A stretch of 49,108 bases of DNA from an uncultured Bacteroidota bacterium (GCA_903853805.1 CAINUN010000094.1:1-49108); one strand, 5' to 3'; numbered from the stretch's first letter, positions 1 to 9,059 are shown. Notes: a model not told the origin generated them from the sequence alone. Program-made: numbers and translations.

Positions 1-1
1 G

Positions 2-942
2 ACATTTACTGGCATTGAATTGAGAAATATTTGGATGGAGCAAAATGCAATGTATAGTAGTGTAACAATAGACACTGTCACTTATACACCTCGTGATTTG
101 CGCTTCGAAAATGTAAGGTCTGTATCTATTAGCCAGATGCTTATAATGGACATTGAATTGATAGCTTCGAGTGTAAATCTCTATAACTGCCATTCTGATA
201 ATCATTATTCAGATACTAATGGCTGGCCCTATCGTATTGATGTGGATGGTACTTCTGCTCTTGTAGCTTATGAGTTAAGGTATGCGAACACGGTATCAGA
301 CAATATTTTTGTGAATTCTATTTCTTATGATGGTACAGGATATAATGATATAGCTAATAATCTTCGAATTCAAACTTCTGTTTGGGGACCACTAAGAGTG
401 ATAACCCAAACTGGAACAAAAGATATCAAAATATCACAACGATATAACTCAGGGTATTATTGGTATGTTGATATCGCCACAGGTCTTCCTTATACAAATA
501 ATGTTATTTCAAATGGTGGAATACTTGATAAAAAGTGTTCAATGTTATCCCTTAATAACGTTGAAGTGTATGATGTTAGTAATTCATTTCTTATCGATAA
601 TACAGACGATTTGTATTATGTGTGGTCTATTCATGCCTTCTTGTGTCCAAACAATATAACAGATAGGAAAATGAGTGGCATATAAGTTCGCTTCACGGTG
701 TAACATTAGGTCAGGTATTTTTAAAAGAAAATCAATGGGTATGTTCGTATGGTGTAAAGAAAATGAGTTGTTTACCAGATAATCCATTTGAGTTATTCTT
801 GACATTTAGAATGTTAGGAGGTATTGGAAATGTGATGTTCTGTGATTTTCAGGTTTTGACATTTAGAAATTATTATGAAGCATCATCATTCCTAAACAGT
901 AAAGCGTTTGCAGAAAGTGAGCCAGCTTGTGAAAGAGAATGA
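2..942 (+). pseudogene. 3' part of a frameshifted beta-helix-like surface or tail-type protein
   Basis: The reading frame is open from the first bases of the window, so the true start lies upstream. Frame 2 runs to a TAA at 683-685. The next frame is open from 667 to a TGA at 940-942 and continues with sensible protein (ending near SEPACERE). The two join cleanly if one A is missing from the A run at 668-671, giving DRKNEW instead of DRKMSG. The protein is rich in Asn, Ser, Tyr and short beta-strand-like segments, which suggests a right-handed beta-helix or tail-spike-like fold, but I recognise no catalytic motif. The frameshift may be a real mutation or a homopolymer sequencing error. The function is unknown, and the beta-helix call is an inference from composition only. 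Confidence 0.5.
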
Positions 943-965
943 CAATAATTTACAATATAATTTAA

Positions 966-1109
966 ACCTATCAATAATCTTGACTTTCCTTCTGCTAATT
1001 TTGATTATACAAACAATTTACTGAAGAAGCAATAACAGGAAGCCAACACCAAGGCATACCGTTTTGATAGGTATATAAAACAAAGAGAGAACGATACTTC
1101 TTCAGTAAA
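966..1109. repeat. Two interlocked perfect inverted repeats (pseudoknot topology)
   Basis: Arm a (966-974, ACCTATCAA) is complementary to 1064-1072 (TTGATAGGT). Arm b (1017-1029, TTTACTGAAGAAG) is complementary to 1097-1109 (CTTCTTCAGTAAA). The order a-b-a'-b' means the two helices would cross, as in an H-type pseudoknot, if transcribed. The spacer contains no open gene. It lies between the broken gene ending at 942 and the 21-bp array. It could be a structured RNA, the scar of a small mobile element, or chance in AT-rich DNA. The 13-bp perfect arm is the strongest part. Confidence 0.45.
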
Positions 1110-1154
1110 TAAGCCTAAATAAAACTGTCAGCAGCATACATAACCCATCAAAAC

Positions 1155-1660
1155 GCATCAATTATGGTGCACAATCGATACCTAGAACATAGAGAAGAGT
1201 AAATAACATTGAGCAAAGCGTCAATAATAGTGAGAGAACGATACATAGCAGAGAGAGAGGCATCAATAATGGTGAGAGAACGATACATAGAACTGTGAGA
1301 TGCGTCAATAAAGTGTACAGATTGATAAATAGTAGAGAGAGATGCGTCCATAGCAAATACATAACGACTAATATTGATGCAAGATGGGTTCTTAACGCAG
1401 TAAGATGCGTCAATAATGTGTACAGATCGATCAATAGAACAGCGAGATGCGTCAATAGTGTGTAGAGAACGATTATTAGAACAGCAAGAACGAGTAATAA
1501 TGAATAGAGCAGCGTAAATAGCTCATACATAACGACAAATATAGATGCAAGATGCGTCCATAGCGTAACAAATAGGATTTAAAATGCATGAATGAGCGTC
1601 AATAATGGTGCAAGATGCGTCAATAACACAACAAATAGGATTAATAATGCATGAATAAAG
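1155..1660. repeat. Degenerate 21/42-bp phased repeat array
   Basis: A core resembling GATGCGTCAATAATG recurs with its GCGTCAATA (or a close variant) starting at 1260, 1302, 1344, 1386, 1407, 1449, 1491, 1512, 1554, 1596 and 1617. Every interval is exactly 21 or 42 bp although the sequence between copies has diverged strongly. A related copy at 1155 keeps the phase, while one at 1219 is off by one base. Longer matches include 1344 versus 1512 (168 bp apart, both continuing into ATACATAACGAC) and 1554 versus 1617 (63 bp apart, both with ACAAATAGGATT). No full-length gene is convincing. The rest of 943-1755 holds the interlocked inverted repeats and AT-rich sequence before the next gene. Confidence 0.8.
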
Positions 1661-1755
1661 GCTTGCGCTATTTCATTTTCAATAAAAATAAATCAGCAGA
1701 AAAGGATTACAGGAAAGATATTTGCACCTCTTCTTTAAAAGAAGTTGACTAAAAC

Positions 1756-2412
1756 ATGATAACGACTGTACTTTATGATATGGATGGCTTGCTGCTCGAT
1801 ACCGAACCACTTTGGGGCAAGTGTATGCTGCAAGTGGCTAAGAAACACGGCATTCCCATCACCCAAGAAAAGTTTAAAGAAACCACGGGCTTGCGCATTT
1901 TTGAAGTGACGGATTATTGGGCTATAAAATATCCTTGGCAGGGCGCTAGTGCCCATGCTATTGCCGAAGAAATACTCGACGAAATCATTGCCGCCTCAAA
2001 AACCCAAGCAAGCATCATGAAAGGCGCGCTCGAAAGCCTGCAAATGCTTCATGAAAACGGCTATAAAGTGGGTTTGGCTTCTTCCTCAGCATCAAGAATG
2101 ATAAATGCACTGATTAGTCACTTTCAATTGAAGGAATATTTTCATTGCATCACCTCAGCAGACGAGGTTCATTATGGCAAACCCCATCCCGCAGTGTTTT
2201 TAAAATGTGCCGAAAACCTTGGCAGCAGTCCGCTGCAATGTGTGGTGCTTGAAGACTCTATTAATGGATTGATAGCAGGCAAAGCAGCAAGAATGAAGGT
2301 GGTGGCAGTGCCCGACGAAGCCAATTATCAGAACCCAAAATTTGAATTGGCAGACCATAAACTAAAGAGTTTGGAAGCATTTGATAGCGCACTGCTAACA
2401 AGCCTTTTTTAA
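1756..2412 (+). CDS. hxpB: HAD-superfamily phosphatase, hexitol phosphatase HxpB-like
   Basis: This is a cytoplasmic HAD hydrolase of the beta-phosphoglucomutase/2-deoxyglucose-6-phosphatase group. The N-terminal DxD motif is D8-M-D10-G, giving the nucleophile and general acid. The helical cap follows, with TTGLRIFEV near residues 43-51. The motif II serine lies in GLASSSA around 107-112, motif III K142 in GKPHP, and the metal-binding acidic pair is E166-D167. The length of 218 residues is normal. The layout TGLRI...W...PW and LEDSINGLIAGKAARM resembles E. coli HxpB (YniC), which removes phosphate from sugar or hexitol phosphates. The substrate here is inferred, not shown. It converges with the DUF58 gene only 10 bp downstream. 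A 15-bp palindrome (1730-1744) lies just before the start. Confidence 0.85.
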   Translation: MITTVLYDMDGLLLDTEPLWGKCMLQVAKKHGIPITQEKFKETTGLRIFEVTDYWAIKYPWQGASAHAIAEEILDEIIAASKTQASIMKGALESLQMLHENGYKVGLASSSASRMINALISHFQLKEYFHCITSADEVHYGKPHPAVFLKCAENLGSSPLQCVVLEDSINGLIAGKAARMKVVAVPDEANYQNPKFELADHKLKSLEAFDSALLTSLF

Positions 2413-2422
2413 GTAAGCCCTA

Positions 2423-3805
2423 TTAAAGGACTTCATAAACCGCATGGCTTTCTTTCAGTAGTTTTTCTATAGCACGCTCTTGGCTTCTGATTTTAAGCCT
2501 ATAAGGAGCGAAAACCCAACGTGACTTCATGCGTTGCAAACGGTCTTTGGGCGGAAGAAACAATAGGCGCTTCAACCAATTTAAAGCCACAAAATGATGA
2601 AACACACGGGTGCATTTGGCAAAATAAATAACGGTGGAACTATCAGTATTTTGCAATAATTGTTGCACTTCGGCAACAGGGGTTAAGGAAGAAATGCACA
2701 ATACACTACCCTGTTTTGCCTGAAAATAATGACTGAGCGACAAGTTGCTTTGCCACTCGGAATTGCTGATGATGCGCGCAGTTCTTTCTTCTTTGTCTAA
2801 CTGCTCAGGAATATTGAATTGCTGATCGGGGACAAACCGCATTTCCCAATCTTTCTTACCTAACATTTGATGAACACTCCACACGGCATTTTTATAGTAG
2901 TTCAACATTTCTTTAGCAAAAGAATTGCCTTCAACCTCAAGCTTTTGAGCCACGTGAAAACTTGCGTACAAATAGAGATGCGAAGCATAAGGCTCGAAGC
3001 GTTCAGGAATGCGCACCATGAGTTCTCGATTCTTGGCATAAATCTTCCAAACCACTCGGCGCACATCATCACCGGCTTCAAAGTCTTTATAACTCAGTGG
3101 TTCCCCTTCTACCGGGCGCATGTGTTCAATGCGCACATCCATGTTTTCGGTTTTCTTAGGAAAAACAAAGACATCATTGGTGGAGGTTTGTTGGGGTGAT
3201 TGATAAAAATGACCTTTTAAAGGCTGGGTAGCTGCTAATGAAAACAAGCGAAGCATATCTTCAAAAAACACAAAGCCCTGCTTTAAATCATACTCTTTTA
3301 CGTCGGGCAATGAAAGTCGGTTTTTACCCGATATAGCCGAACGCCAAAAGCTATTTTCCTTTCTTGTATTGGATAGCAGGCTAAAACTATCTGTCATTTC
3401 TTGATGGTCATACACCAATCTTCCTTTAATGAAACCCAAAAAAGGACGGCGCACTTTTTCAATAGAAGCCTCAACATACATACGACTGCTTCGATGAACA
3501 TCTCTTTCGAAGCGAAGCTGCAAGCCAATTCCTTTCTTGTTTTTCAACCACAGAAAATAGAGCCAAGTGGCAAACGTGCTGAGTACACTTAAAGCCACAA
3601 TACCCAACACAAACCAAAAAACCATTTTAGCCATCAACAAAATGAAAGGATAAAAAGGCGCAGGGTCTTCATCGGGTTTCGGCATTTTTCGATAAAGCAA
3701 TTTGTAAGCAAACAATGAAGCAAAGGCACACAAGAACGTGTTGACCGTAAACGGAAAAAACTGCATTGCATACTTAATTTGCCACTTAATATTCTTTAGC
3801 TTCAT
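2423..3805 (-). CDS. DUF58 domain membrane protein
   Basis: This 460-residue protein has two hydrophobic segments near residues 18-36 and 54-87, then a large soluble part. The DUF58 signature is clear around 239-265: YKDFEAGDDVRRVVWKIYA followed by KNRELMVR. DUF58 proteins usually sit beside MoxR-type AAA ATPases and are thought to help assemble or mature envelope proteins. No MoxR gene is visible here. It lies 60 bp downstream of the sulfatase gene on the same strand, so the two may be co-transcribed. The fold assignment is firm; the role is family-level inference. It ends close to the convergent phosphatase gene with no visible terminator between them. Confidence 0.8.
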   Translation of the reverse strand: MKLKNIKWQIKYAMQFFPFTVNTFLCAFASLFAYKLLYRKMPKPDEDPAPFYPFILLMAKMVFWFVLGIVALSVLSTFATWLYFLWLKNKKGIGLQLRFERDVHRSSRMYVEASIEKVRRPFLGFIKGRLVYDHQEMTDSFSLLSNTRKENSFWRSAISGKNRLSLPDVKEYDLKQGFVFFEDMLRLFSLAATQPLKGHFYQSPQQTSTNDVFVFPKKTENMDVRIEHMRPVEGEPLSYKDFEAGDDVRRVVWKIYAKNRELMVRIPERFEPYASHLYLYASFHVAQKLEVEGNSFAKEMLNYYKNAVWSVHQMLGKKDWEMRFVPDQQFNIPEQLDKEERTARIISNSEWQSNLSLSHYFQAKQGSVLCISSLTPVAEVQQLLQNTDSSTVIYFAKCTRVFHHFVALNWLKRLLFLPPKDRLQRMKSRWVFAPYRLKIRSQERAIEKLLKESHAVYEVL

Positions 3806-3865
3806 CTTGCTATTGTTGCTGCCAAGTTATTAAGGGATTGAAGAAAAGCAGTGTTAAAAATAAGC

Positions 3866-5842
3866 TTAGCGCAATCTTGTTTGCTCGTTCTTTAAAAGCC
3901 ATTGCGAGGTTTGCAGCCAAGAACAAGCATTGTGACGCATTTGCTTGGCTTGCTGAGGGAATTGAGTTGAATAATCTGTCAAGTCGTTGTGTCGGTAACG
4001 ATAGAGTTTTTCACCGCCATCGGTTCTAAAGAAGTAAAGCAAGCTGTCATTCATGCAAGCCAACTTATCATCTGCAGAAAAAACAATACAGTCATGCTTT
4101 TCCTTAAACAAATTAATGCCAAAACTATTGTTGATAAAGGAATCGGTAACAAGACTCGTTACGGTAGGGAACACATCGGTTTGCAAAGCTAATTGAGGGA
4201 AAGATTTTGCCATAGTAATGCCCGGTGCAAACACCACAAAAGGTATATGATGGTAACTAAGCGTTATGTCATAAGTATTGTCGCCCCAATTGGCACCATG
4301 ATCGGCAACGAACACAAAAACGGTATGGTTGTACCAACTTTGTTGGGAAGCATATTCCAAAAACTTCCTTAAAGACCAATCGGCATAAGCCACTATTTGC
4401 AAAGACTCTTTTTTCTTAGGAGGAACAAAGCCATGATCTGTAGGAATGATGTGAGGGTCATGGTCGGAACCAGTCATGAAAGCAGCAAAAAACGGTTTGC
4501 CCTTAGCAGAAAGCGCATTCAATTTAGGAATGGAAAACCGAAACATAAATTCATCGGGCACGCCCAAGGTACTTTTAATCTCAGCAGATGGATAATCCTT
4601 TTCTCCCACAATCGTTTCCACATCATTAGCCGATAAGAAGCCCGACATATTGTCGAACATTTCATCGTGGGTAGTGAAGAAAATGGTATGATAGCCTTTA
4701 CTTTTCAAAGTATTGGGAAAGCCCGCCATCCGTGGAATCGTAACCAACTCCATGGTATGCTTTTTCATCAAAGCAGGATGCGCAAAGAGACTAGAATAAA
4801 TACCATTGTAGGTATGTAACCCGGCACTAAACATGCTGTCAAACGACCAAGAAACATTGGCCAAACTATCCAAAAAAGGAGTGATATTGTCTTTGCTACC
4901 AAAGCGATTCATCTTTGCCGCCGACATACTTTCCATTATTACCAGCACCACATTTCTTCCTTTACAAATTGCTTCGTTGTATTGCATTCTTGCAATGGGA
5001 GAAATAGTATGGTAAGTAGGGTCATGATGCAACATTTGCGCCATGGTTTTCAAGGCATCTTGTTCATCCAACCAATGTAAGTCACGGTTTTGAGGGTCAT
5101 TGCTATCTAACCAGCTTCTTAGCAAGGTAAATACAGGATTTAACCCCAATTGATTGATAAAAGGATTGTTAGAGAAATAAGCAGTGCCTACTAAAATAGG
5201 CGATTTTTCAGCTGTTCTTCCTCTAATGCCCAAGAAATCTAAGGCAAGCAATAACAAAAAAGCAACTATCATGATTTCGGTTTGTTTCATTGACCGAACC
5301 TCAAACTTAGATGGTAAATATTGCTCGTGTCGCTTTCTTATTTTCTTTAAAAGCCAGAGATAAAGTCCACTTATAACAAGAAAAACGAAAAAGAACAGGA
5401 AGAACCGAGGCTCGTCTAATACCATTCTAAATCCAAATCCTGCATGCCCCATCCAATTGAAAATAGTATCGTTCAATCGGGTGAAGAAATAATGAAAGAA
5501 CGGAACATCTACACTGCAAATGAAAAAACCAACCGGAAACAAGATGCCTATAAATACATAACCCGCTCTCAGCCAAAAGCTATTGAGTCTTTTCAATAAA
5601 AACAAAACTCCCCAAACCAACAAAGGCAAGGAAAGAAAGTAACAAGAAATGACGGTATCAAATCGAATACCCATCCCAAAAGCCTGTAGTAACAGACTTG
5701 TTTGGTGTTCGGCAATTGAATTAAGTTGTTCGAGATTGGTTACTACGATGAGGACACGAAAAACACAGAAGAACAAAAGCCCAAATAGGTAAATGTTTAG
5801 GAAACATCGAAGTTGAGCAACTGCTTTTTGCACGTACGTCAT
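3866..5842 (-). CDS. LTA synthase/alkaline phosphatase-superfamily membrane sulfatase
   Basis: The 658-residue protein has about five membrane segments in residues 14-210, followed by an extracytoplasmic sulfatase-fold domain. NVVLVIMESMS (E304) carries the first metal ligand. The threonine in GLHTYNG (T344) sits where LtaS-type enzymes have the catalytic nucleophile. GSDHDPH (459-464) and ADHGANWGD (D514, H515) are the later metal and substrate-binding motifs. Known relatives transfer phosphoglycerol or phosphoethanolamine onto envelope glycans or lipids. Gram-negative Bacteroidota lack lipoteichoic acid, so here an envelope phosphotransferase or modification role is more likely. The substrate cannot be told from sequence. 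It is the first gene of a probable two-gene unit with the DUF58 gene. Confidence 0.85.
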   Translation of the reverse strand: MTYVQKAVAQLRCFLNIYLFGLLFFCVFRVLIVVTNLEQLNSIAEHQTSLLLQAFGMGIRFDTVISCYFLSLPLLVWGVLFLLKRLNSFWLRAGYVFIGILFPVGFFICSVDVPFFHYFFTRLNDTIFNWMGHAGFGFRMVLDEPRFFLFFFVFLVISGLYLWLLKKIRKRHEQYLPSKFEVRSMKQTEIMIVAFLLLLALDFLGIRGRTAEKSPILVGTAYFSNNPFINQLGLNPVFTLLRSWLDSNDPQNRDLHWLDEQDALKTMAQMLHHDPTYHTISPIARMQYNEAICKGRNVVLVIMESMSAAKMNRFGSKDNITPFLDSLANVSWSFDSMFSAGLHTYNGIYSSLFAHPALMKKHTMELVTIPRMAGFPNTLKSKGYHTIFFTTHDEMFDNMSGFLSANDVETIVGEKDYPSAEIKSTLGVPDEFMFRFSIPKLNALSAKGKPFFAAFMTGSDHDPHIIPTDHGFVPPKKKESLQIVAYADWSLRKFLEYASQQSWYNHTVFVFVADHGANWGDNTYDITLSYHHIPFVVFAPGITMAKSFPQLALQTDVFPTVTSLVTDSFINNSFGINLFKEKHDCIVFSADDKLACMNDSLLYFFRTDGGEKLYRYRHNDLTDYSTQFPQQAKQMRHNACSWLQTSQWLLKNEQTRLR

Positions 5843-5893
5843 AAACCGCCAAAGATATAAATTGACTTATGGTTTCAATTAGATTAAAAACAA

Positions 5894-5925
5894 AAATTCC
5901 AAACTCCTTGTGGAATTTGGAATTT
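5894..5925 (-). terminator. Intrinsic terminator of the miaB-secG operon
   Basis: Arms 5894-5907 (AAATTCCAAACTCC) and 5912-5925 (GGAATTTGGAATTT) pair with one mismatch around a 4-nt loop. Read on the minus strand the hairpin is followed by a T-rich tract. It lies 42 bp beyond the secG stop. Confidence 0.75.
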
Positions 5926-5967
5926 CTTTCTTGCGAAGCAAAATTTGAATGTTAGAATATGTATTTA

Positions 5968-6267
5968 TTATTTCTTACCTGCAGGTGCTGATTGTTGTGC
6001 AGGAGCGTTTTTAGCAGGCTTAGCTTGTTGAAATTCTTTAGGAGTAGAATAAAAAACCACACAAACAATGCATATAGCTGCAATTATACCCATAGAAACC
6101 CAAGTTCCTTTTTCCATTACATCACCTGATTGCTTTACCCCCATTACCTGATTGCCAATACTTCCGAAAGCACCTGTTAATCCCCCACCCTTTGGGTTTT
6201 GAATTAATACAAAGAATGCTAACACTAAGCAGGCAATAATTATCAATACGGTTAAAATGGTTGTCAT
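5968..6267 (-). CDS. secG: Preprotein translocase subunit SecG
   Basis: SecG is a small membrane subunit of the SecYEG translocon. The 99-residue protein shows the expected two membrane helices (about 3-21 and 56-73), separated by a glycine-rich cytoplasmic loop with QNPKGGGLTGAFGS, a SecG hallmark. The C-terminus is an Ala/Pro/Gln/Lys tail, as is frequent in Bacteroidota. Its start overlaps the stop of the upstream TPR gene by 4 bp (ATGA), indicating translational coupling. It is the last gene of the minus-strand operon and is followed by a terminator hairpin. Confidence 0.95.
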   Translation of the reverse strand: MTTILTVLIIIACLVLAFFVLIQNPKGGGLTGAFGSIGNQVMGVKQSGDVMEKGTWVSMGIIAAICIVCVVFYSTPKEFQQAKPAKNAPAQQSAPAGKK

Positions 6268-7283
6268 GATTCTATTTGTTTATTTATCTGATCTATTTTG
6301 GCGGCAAAGTAAGCCTTTTTTTGAGGATTGTGCAAACTTAATTTCTTGTACATATCTATCGCTTTATCCAACTTACCTTGTTTGTGCAAAACATCTGCAA
6401 GTGATTCACTAGCAAGGTCATCTTCCTTTGTAATAGAGTTAACAGCCATGTTAAAAACATTCTCAGGAATTACTTCATTTTCTTCTTCTAAAGCTGCGGC
6501 TAACTTTTCTTTTTGCCACATGGATTTGATGGCCTTTTTATCTTCTTTTTCTTGTCTATCTCTTTCGTTTTGAGTCTTAAAATGCATCAACCATTCCGAA
6601 AAACTCATCATTACCATCAAAGACTTATCTATTGCAGACTCTTCTTTATTAGGAGTGTTATTTTCTGGAATTTCTATACCTTGATACAAGAAATAATCTT
6701 CGGAATATAGAGGTTTGAGCAAGTCATCCGATTGTTTTACTTCTTTTACATGTTTTATTTCAGGCAAAACATCAGGCACAATGGCTTCTTGTTTTACTTC
6801 AATAATTTGTTCTTTATTTTCTGGAGATGGATGTGACGTAAAAGGAACTTCTTCAAGTGGCTGACCTTGTGCCATTACTTCCACTGGAATAATTTCGGAA
6901 TGTGTAGCAAGTTGAGTAGCATTAGGAACAAAGGCTTCCATAATTGTTGCTTCTTCTATTTCTGGACTTTCCGATTGTAATACAGGTGTACTAGAATTAT
7001 TTTCGTTTTCTGGCGCAGTAAATTCAACTATTTTCTTTGTTGAAAAAACTTCACAAGCATCAAGGTATTCGTAAAACAACAGCCAGTTGCCTTGAAATAA
7101 CTGCATGGTACTCATCATGCTAGGTTCAAAAGGAAGCTGCTTATGTTTATTGGCTGCTTCTACATATCTAGCAGGTGAAAAATAGGGGTATTTACCAATG
7201 AGATTAGTGAGTTCCTCATTGTCGTTCTCCGTGAAGGTATCAGGCTTATTAAGCCATTGTGTAATCAACGCTGATTTGTCCAT
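6264..7283 (-). CDS. TPR-containing protein of the lptE-secG cluster
   Basis: This 339-residue soluble protein has no signal peptide. The N-terminal about 80 residues form a helical region (MDKSALITQWLNKPDTFTEN) of a type often seen in Bacteroidota TPR proteins. The middle, roughly 90-200, is acidic and low-complexity. The C-terminal segment ESLADVLHKQGKLDKAIDMYKKLS (about 293-316) looks like a single tetratricopeptide motif. It sits between lptE (14 bp upstream) and secG (4 bp overlap). Position suggests a link to envelope biogenesis or secretion, but no function can be assigned from sequence. Confidence 0.8.
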   Translation of the reverse strand: MDKSALITQWLNKPDTFTENDNEELTNLIGKYPYFSPARYVEAANKHKQLPFEPSMMSTMQLFQGNWLLFYEYLDACEVFSTKKIVEFTAPENENNSSTPVLQSESPEIEEATIMEAFVPNATQLATHSEIIPVEVMAQGQPLEEVPFTSHPSPENKEQIIEVKQEAIVPDVLPEIKHVKEVKQSDDLLKPLYSEDYFLYQGIEIPENNTPNKEESAIDKSLMVMMSFSEWLMHFKTQNERDRQEKEDKKAIKSMWQKEKLAAALEEENEVIPENVFNMAVNSITKEDDLASESLADVLHKQGKLDKAIDMYKKLSLHNPQKKAYFAAKIDQINKQIES

Positions 7284-7297
7284 AAATTTATTTCACA

Positions 7298-7813
7298 CTA
7301 CCAATTTACGAAAGCTTTATTAAAAATATCATCTGCCAACTGATTTCCTATTTCTTCAATCAATTGTGTTTCCACTGCCTGTAATGATTGTGTTGCAGGA
7401 AAGTCTGCAAATCTGCTAAAAGTTTGTGTAAAAGAAGCCTTTTCGTCGAGTCTATTCTTAAATTTTATTTCAACACCAATAGTTAAACGATTTTGCGAAG
7501 CTGCAGATCCACTTGAAACACCAGAAACTGTAACCTGATAAGTATTGATAGCACCAGAAATATCATAATCCGATGTTTCAGTATTTACAGGTGCTAAACC
7601 AGACTGAGAAAGGATTCTACTTTTTATTTTTACAGTAAGATTTGAACTAAGACTCGGAACAACATTGGGTGCCTTATTTTCGAGGGTGTGCATGTTGAGG
7701 GTTTTACCTTGAATAGACGCACCTGAAAAACTATATACTCCGCAACTAGAAAAAAAAATTAAGAGTAGAAAGCTCACAAAATTTAAGTTGACTTTCTTAT
7801 TCTGCAATTTCAT
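7298..7813 (-). CDS. lptE: LPS-assembly lipoprotein LptE
   Basis: LptE plugs the outer-membrane LPS translocon LptD. The 171-residue precursor has a lipoprotein signal peptide ending in the lipobox FSSC (C24). A compact alpha/beta domain follows, beginning GVYSFSGASI, then IQGKTLNMHTL. TVKIKSRILSQSGL and a run of beta strands match the Bacteroidota LptE-type layout. The start codon lies inside the last codons of the upstream sigma-54 activator gene (17-bp overlap), so translation is probably coupled. Assignment rests on lipobox, size, fold pattern and the conserved neighbourhood with secG and miaB. Confidence 0.85.
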   Translation of the reverse strand: MKLQNKKVNLNFVSFLLLIFFSSCGVYSFSGASIQGKTLNMHTLENKAPNVVPSLSSNLTVKIKSRILSQSGLAPVNTETSDYDISGAINTYQVTVSGVSSGSAASQNRLTIGVEIKFKNRLDEKASFTQTFSRFADFPATQSLQAVETQLIEEIGNQLADDIFNKAFVNW

Positions 7814-9041
7814 ATTCTTTTATTTTACGGTAAAGTGTTCTTTCAGAAATGCCTAATTCATTGGCAGCATCTCGCCGGCGACTTTTATGTTTTTTCAACG
7901 CTTTGATGATAAATTCTTTTTCACGGTCGGAAAGCATTAAAGATTCTTCCACGTCTTCATGATGGTCTACTTTATGAGGTTCGTTACTTACTAAATAAGG
8001 TGTATTGTTGCCAATATTTACAGGAGTAATATTCCTTGTTTCTTGCGAAGGAATATAGGTTGGCATCATGCTTTCAGGCATTGATGCAGCTCCAAAACCT
8101 TGATGATGCGACATTTCGAAAATATATTGCTTCATATCGTTCATGTCTTTCTTCAATTCAAAAAAGAGCTTATACAATATATCTCTTTCTGTATCTGAAA
8201 GCGGATTATTTTTTCCACTTTGATTGCTTAAGGCTGGTAAAAGGGAAAGTCCACGTTGCTGATTTTGAGGAATGAACGGTTGTAAACTCTCAGCACCAAC
8301 AATTTTATTGATAGATAGAACAGAAACTTGTTCCGCAATATTTTTCAATTCACGAACATTGCCATACCAGCCATAATTTACGAGCAATTGCATGGCACTT
8401 GCATCTAATTGTACTGATTGTGTTCTATATTTTTCGGCAAAATCGGAAGCGAATTTTCGGAATAACAAAGGAATATCTTCTTTCCTATCTCTTAATGAAG
8501 GCACCCGAATAGGCACAGTACTTAAACGATAATATAGGTCTTCGCGAAACTTGCCTTGCTGCGTAAATTCTAAAAGATCTTTGTTGGTGGCTGCTATAAC
8601 ACGTACATCTGTTTTCTGCACTTTTGATGAACCTACACGAATAAATTCACCTGTTTCTAAAACACGAAGCAAACGCGCTTGTGTTCCCAAAGGCATTTCT
8701 CCAATTTCATCTAAGAAAATAGTGCCCCCACCTACAGTTTCGAAATAACCTTTACGGCTATCCACTGCACCTGTAAAAGCTCCTTTTTCATGTCCAAACA
8801 ATTCACTATCAATCGTTCCTTCAGGAATAGCACCACAGTTAACAGCAATAAAAGGGTTGTGTTTACGCGCAGAAAGCATATGAATGATATGCGAGAAAAC
8901 TTCTTTCCCTACTCCGCTTTCTCCAACTATTAATACAGTCAAATCAGTTCCAGCTACTTGCACTGCAGTATTCAATGCATGATTGAGTGCCGGTGCATTA
9001 CCTATGATACTAAACCTGTTTTTGATACTCTGAATATCCAT
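7797..9041 (-). CDS. Sigma-54-dependent transcriptional activator without receiver domain
   Basis: This 414-residue NtrC-family AAA+ activator acts on RpoN RNA polymerase. Walker A is GESGVGKE (40-47), the sigma-54 contact loop GAFTGA is at 87-92, and Walker B GGGTIFLDEIGEMP follows near 108-121. The C-terminal Fis-type helix-turn-helix covers about 384-414 (RRRDAANELGISERTLYRK). The protein begins directly with the AAA+ domain, so no phosphorylation or ligand domain controls it; regulation must come from partner proteins, expression level or the linker (about 265-375). It lies 18 bp after miaB and overlaps lptE by 17 bp, an arrangement seen in many Bacteroidota. I see no convincing -24/-12 site nearby. 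Confidence 0.92.
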   Translation of the reverse strand: MDIQSIKNRFSIIGNAPALNHALNTAVQVAGTDLTVLIVGESGVGKEVFSHIIHMLSARKHNPFIAVNCGAIPEGTIDSELFGHEKGAFTGAVDSRKGYFETVGGGTIFLDEIGEMPLGTQARLLRVLETGEFIRVGSSKVQKTDVRVIAATNKDLLEFTQQGKFREDLYYRLSTVPIRVPSLRDRKEDIPLLFRKFASDFAEKYRTQSVQLDASAMQLLVNYGWYGNVRELKNIAEQVSVLSINKIVGAESLQPFIPQNQQRGLSLLPALSNQSGKNNPLSDTERDILYKLFFELKKDMNDMKQYIFEMSHHQGFGAASMPESMMPTYIPSQETRNITPVNIGNNTPYLVSNEPHKVDHHEDVEESLMLSDREKEFIIKALKKHKSRRRDAANELGISERTLYRKIKEYEIAE

Positions 9042-9059
9042 TTTTTTACTTTTTTGTGG

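Noticed and set aside
1148-1530. Two minus-strand open frames with 7- and 14-residue periodic protein
   Set aside because: They come from the 21-bp repeat itself, which stays open because its unit lacks stops. They have no start-site support and overlap each other in different frames.
1-1755. Diversity-generating retroelement or retron remnant
   Set aside because: No reverse transcriptase is present, and the repeats are not a template/variable pair with adenine-specific changes.
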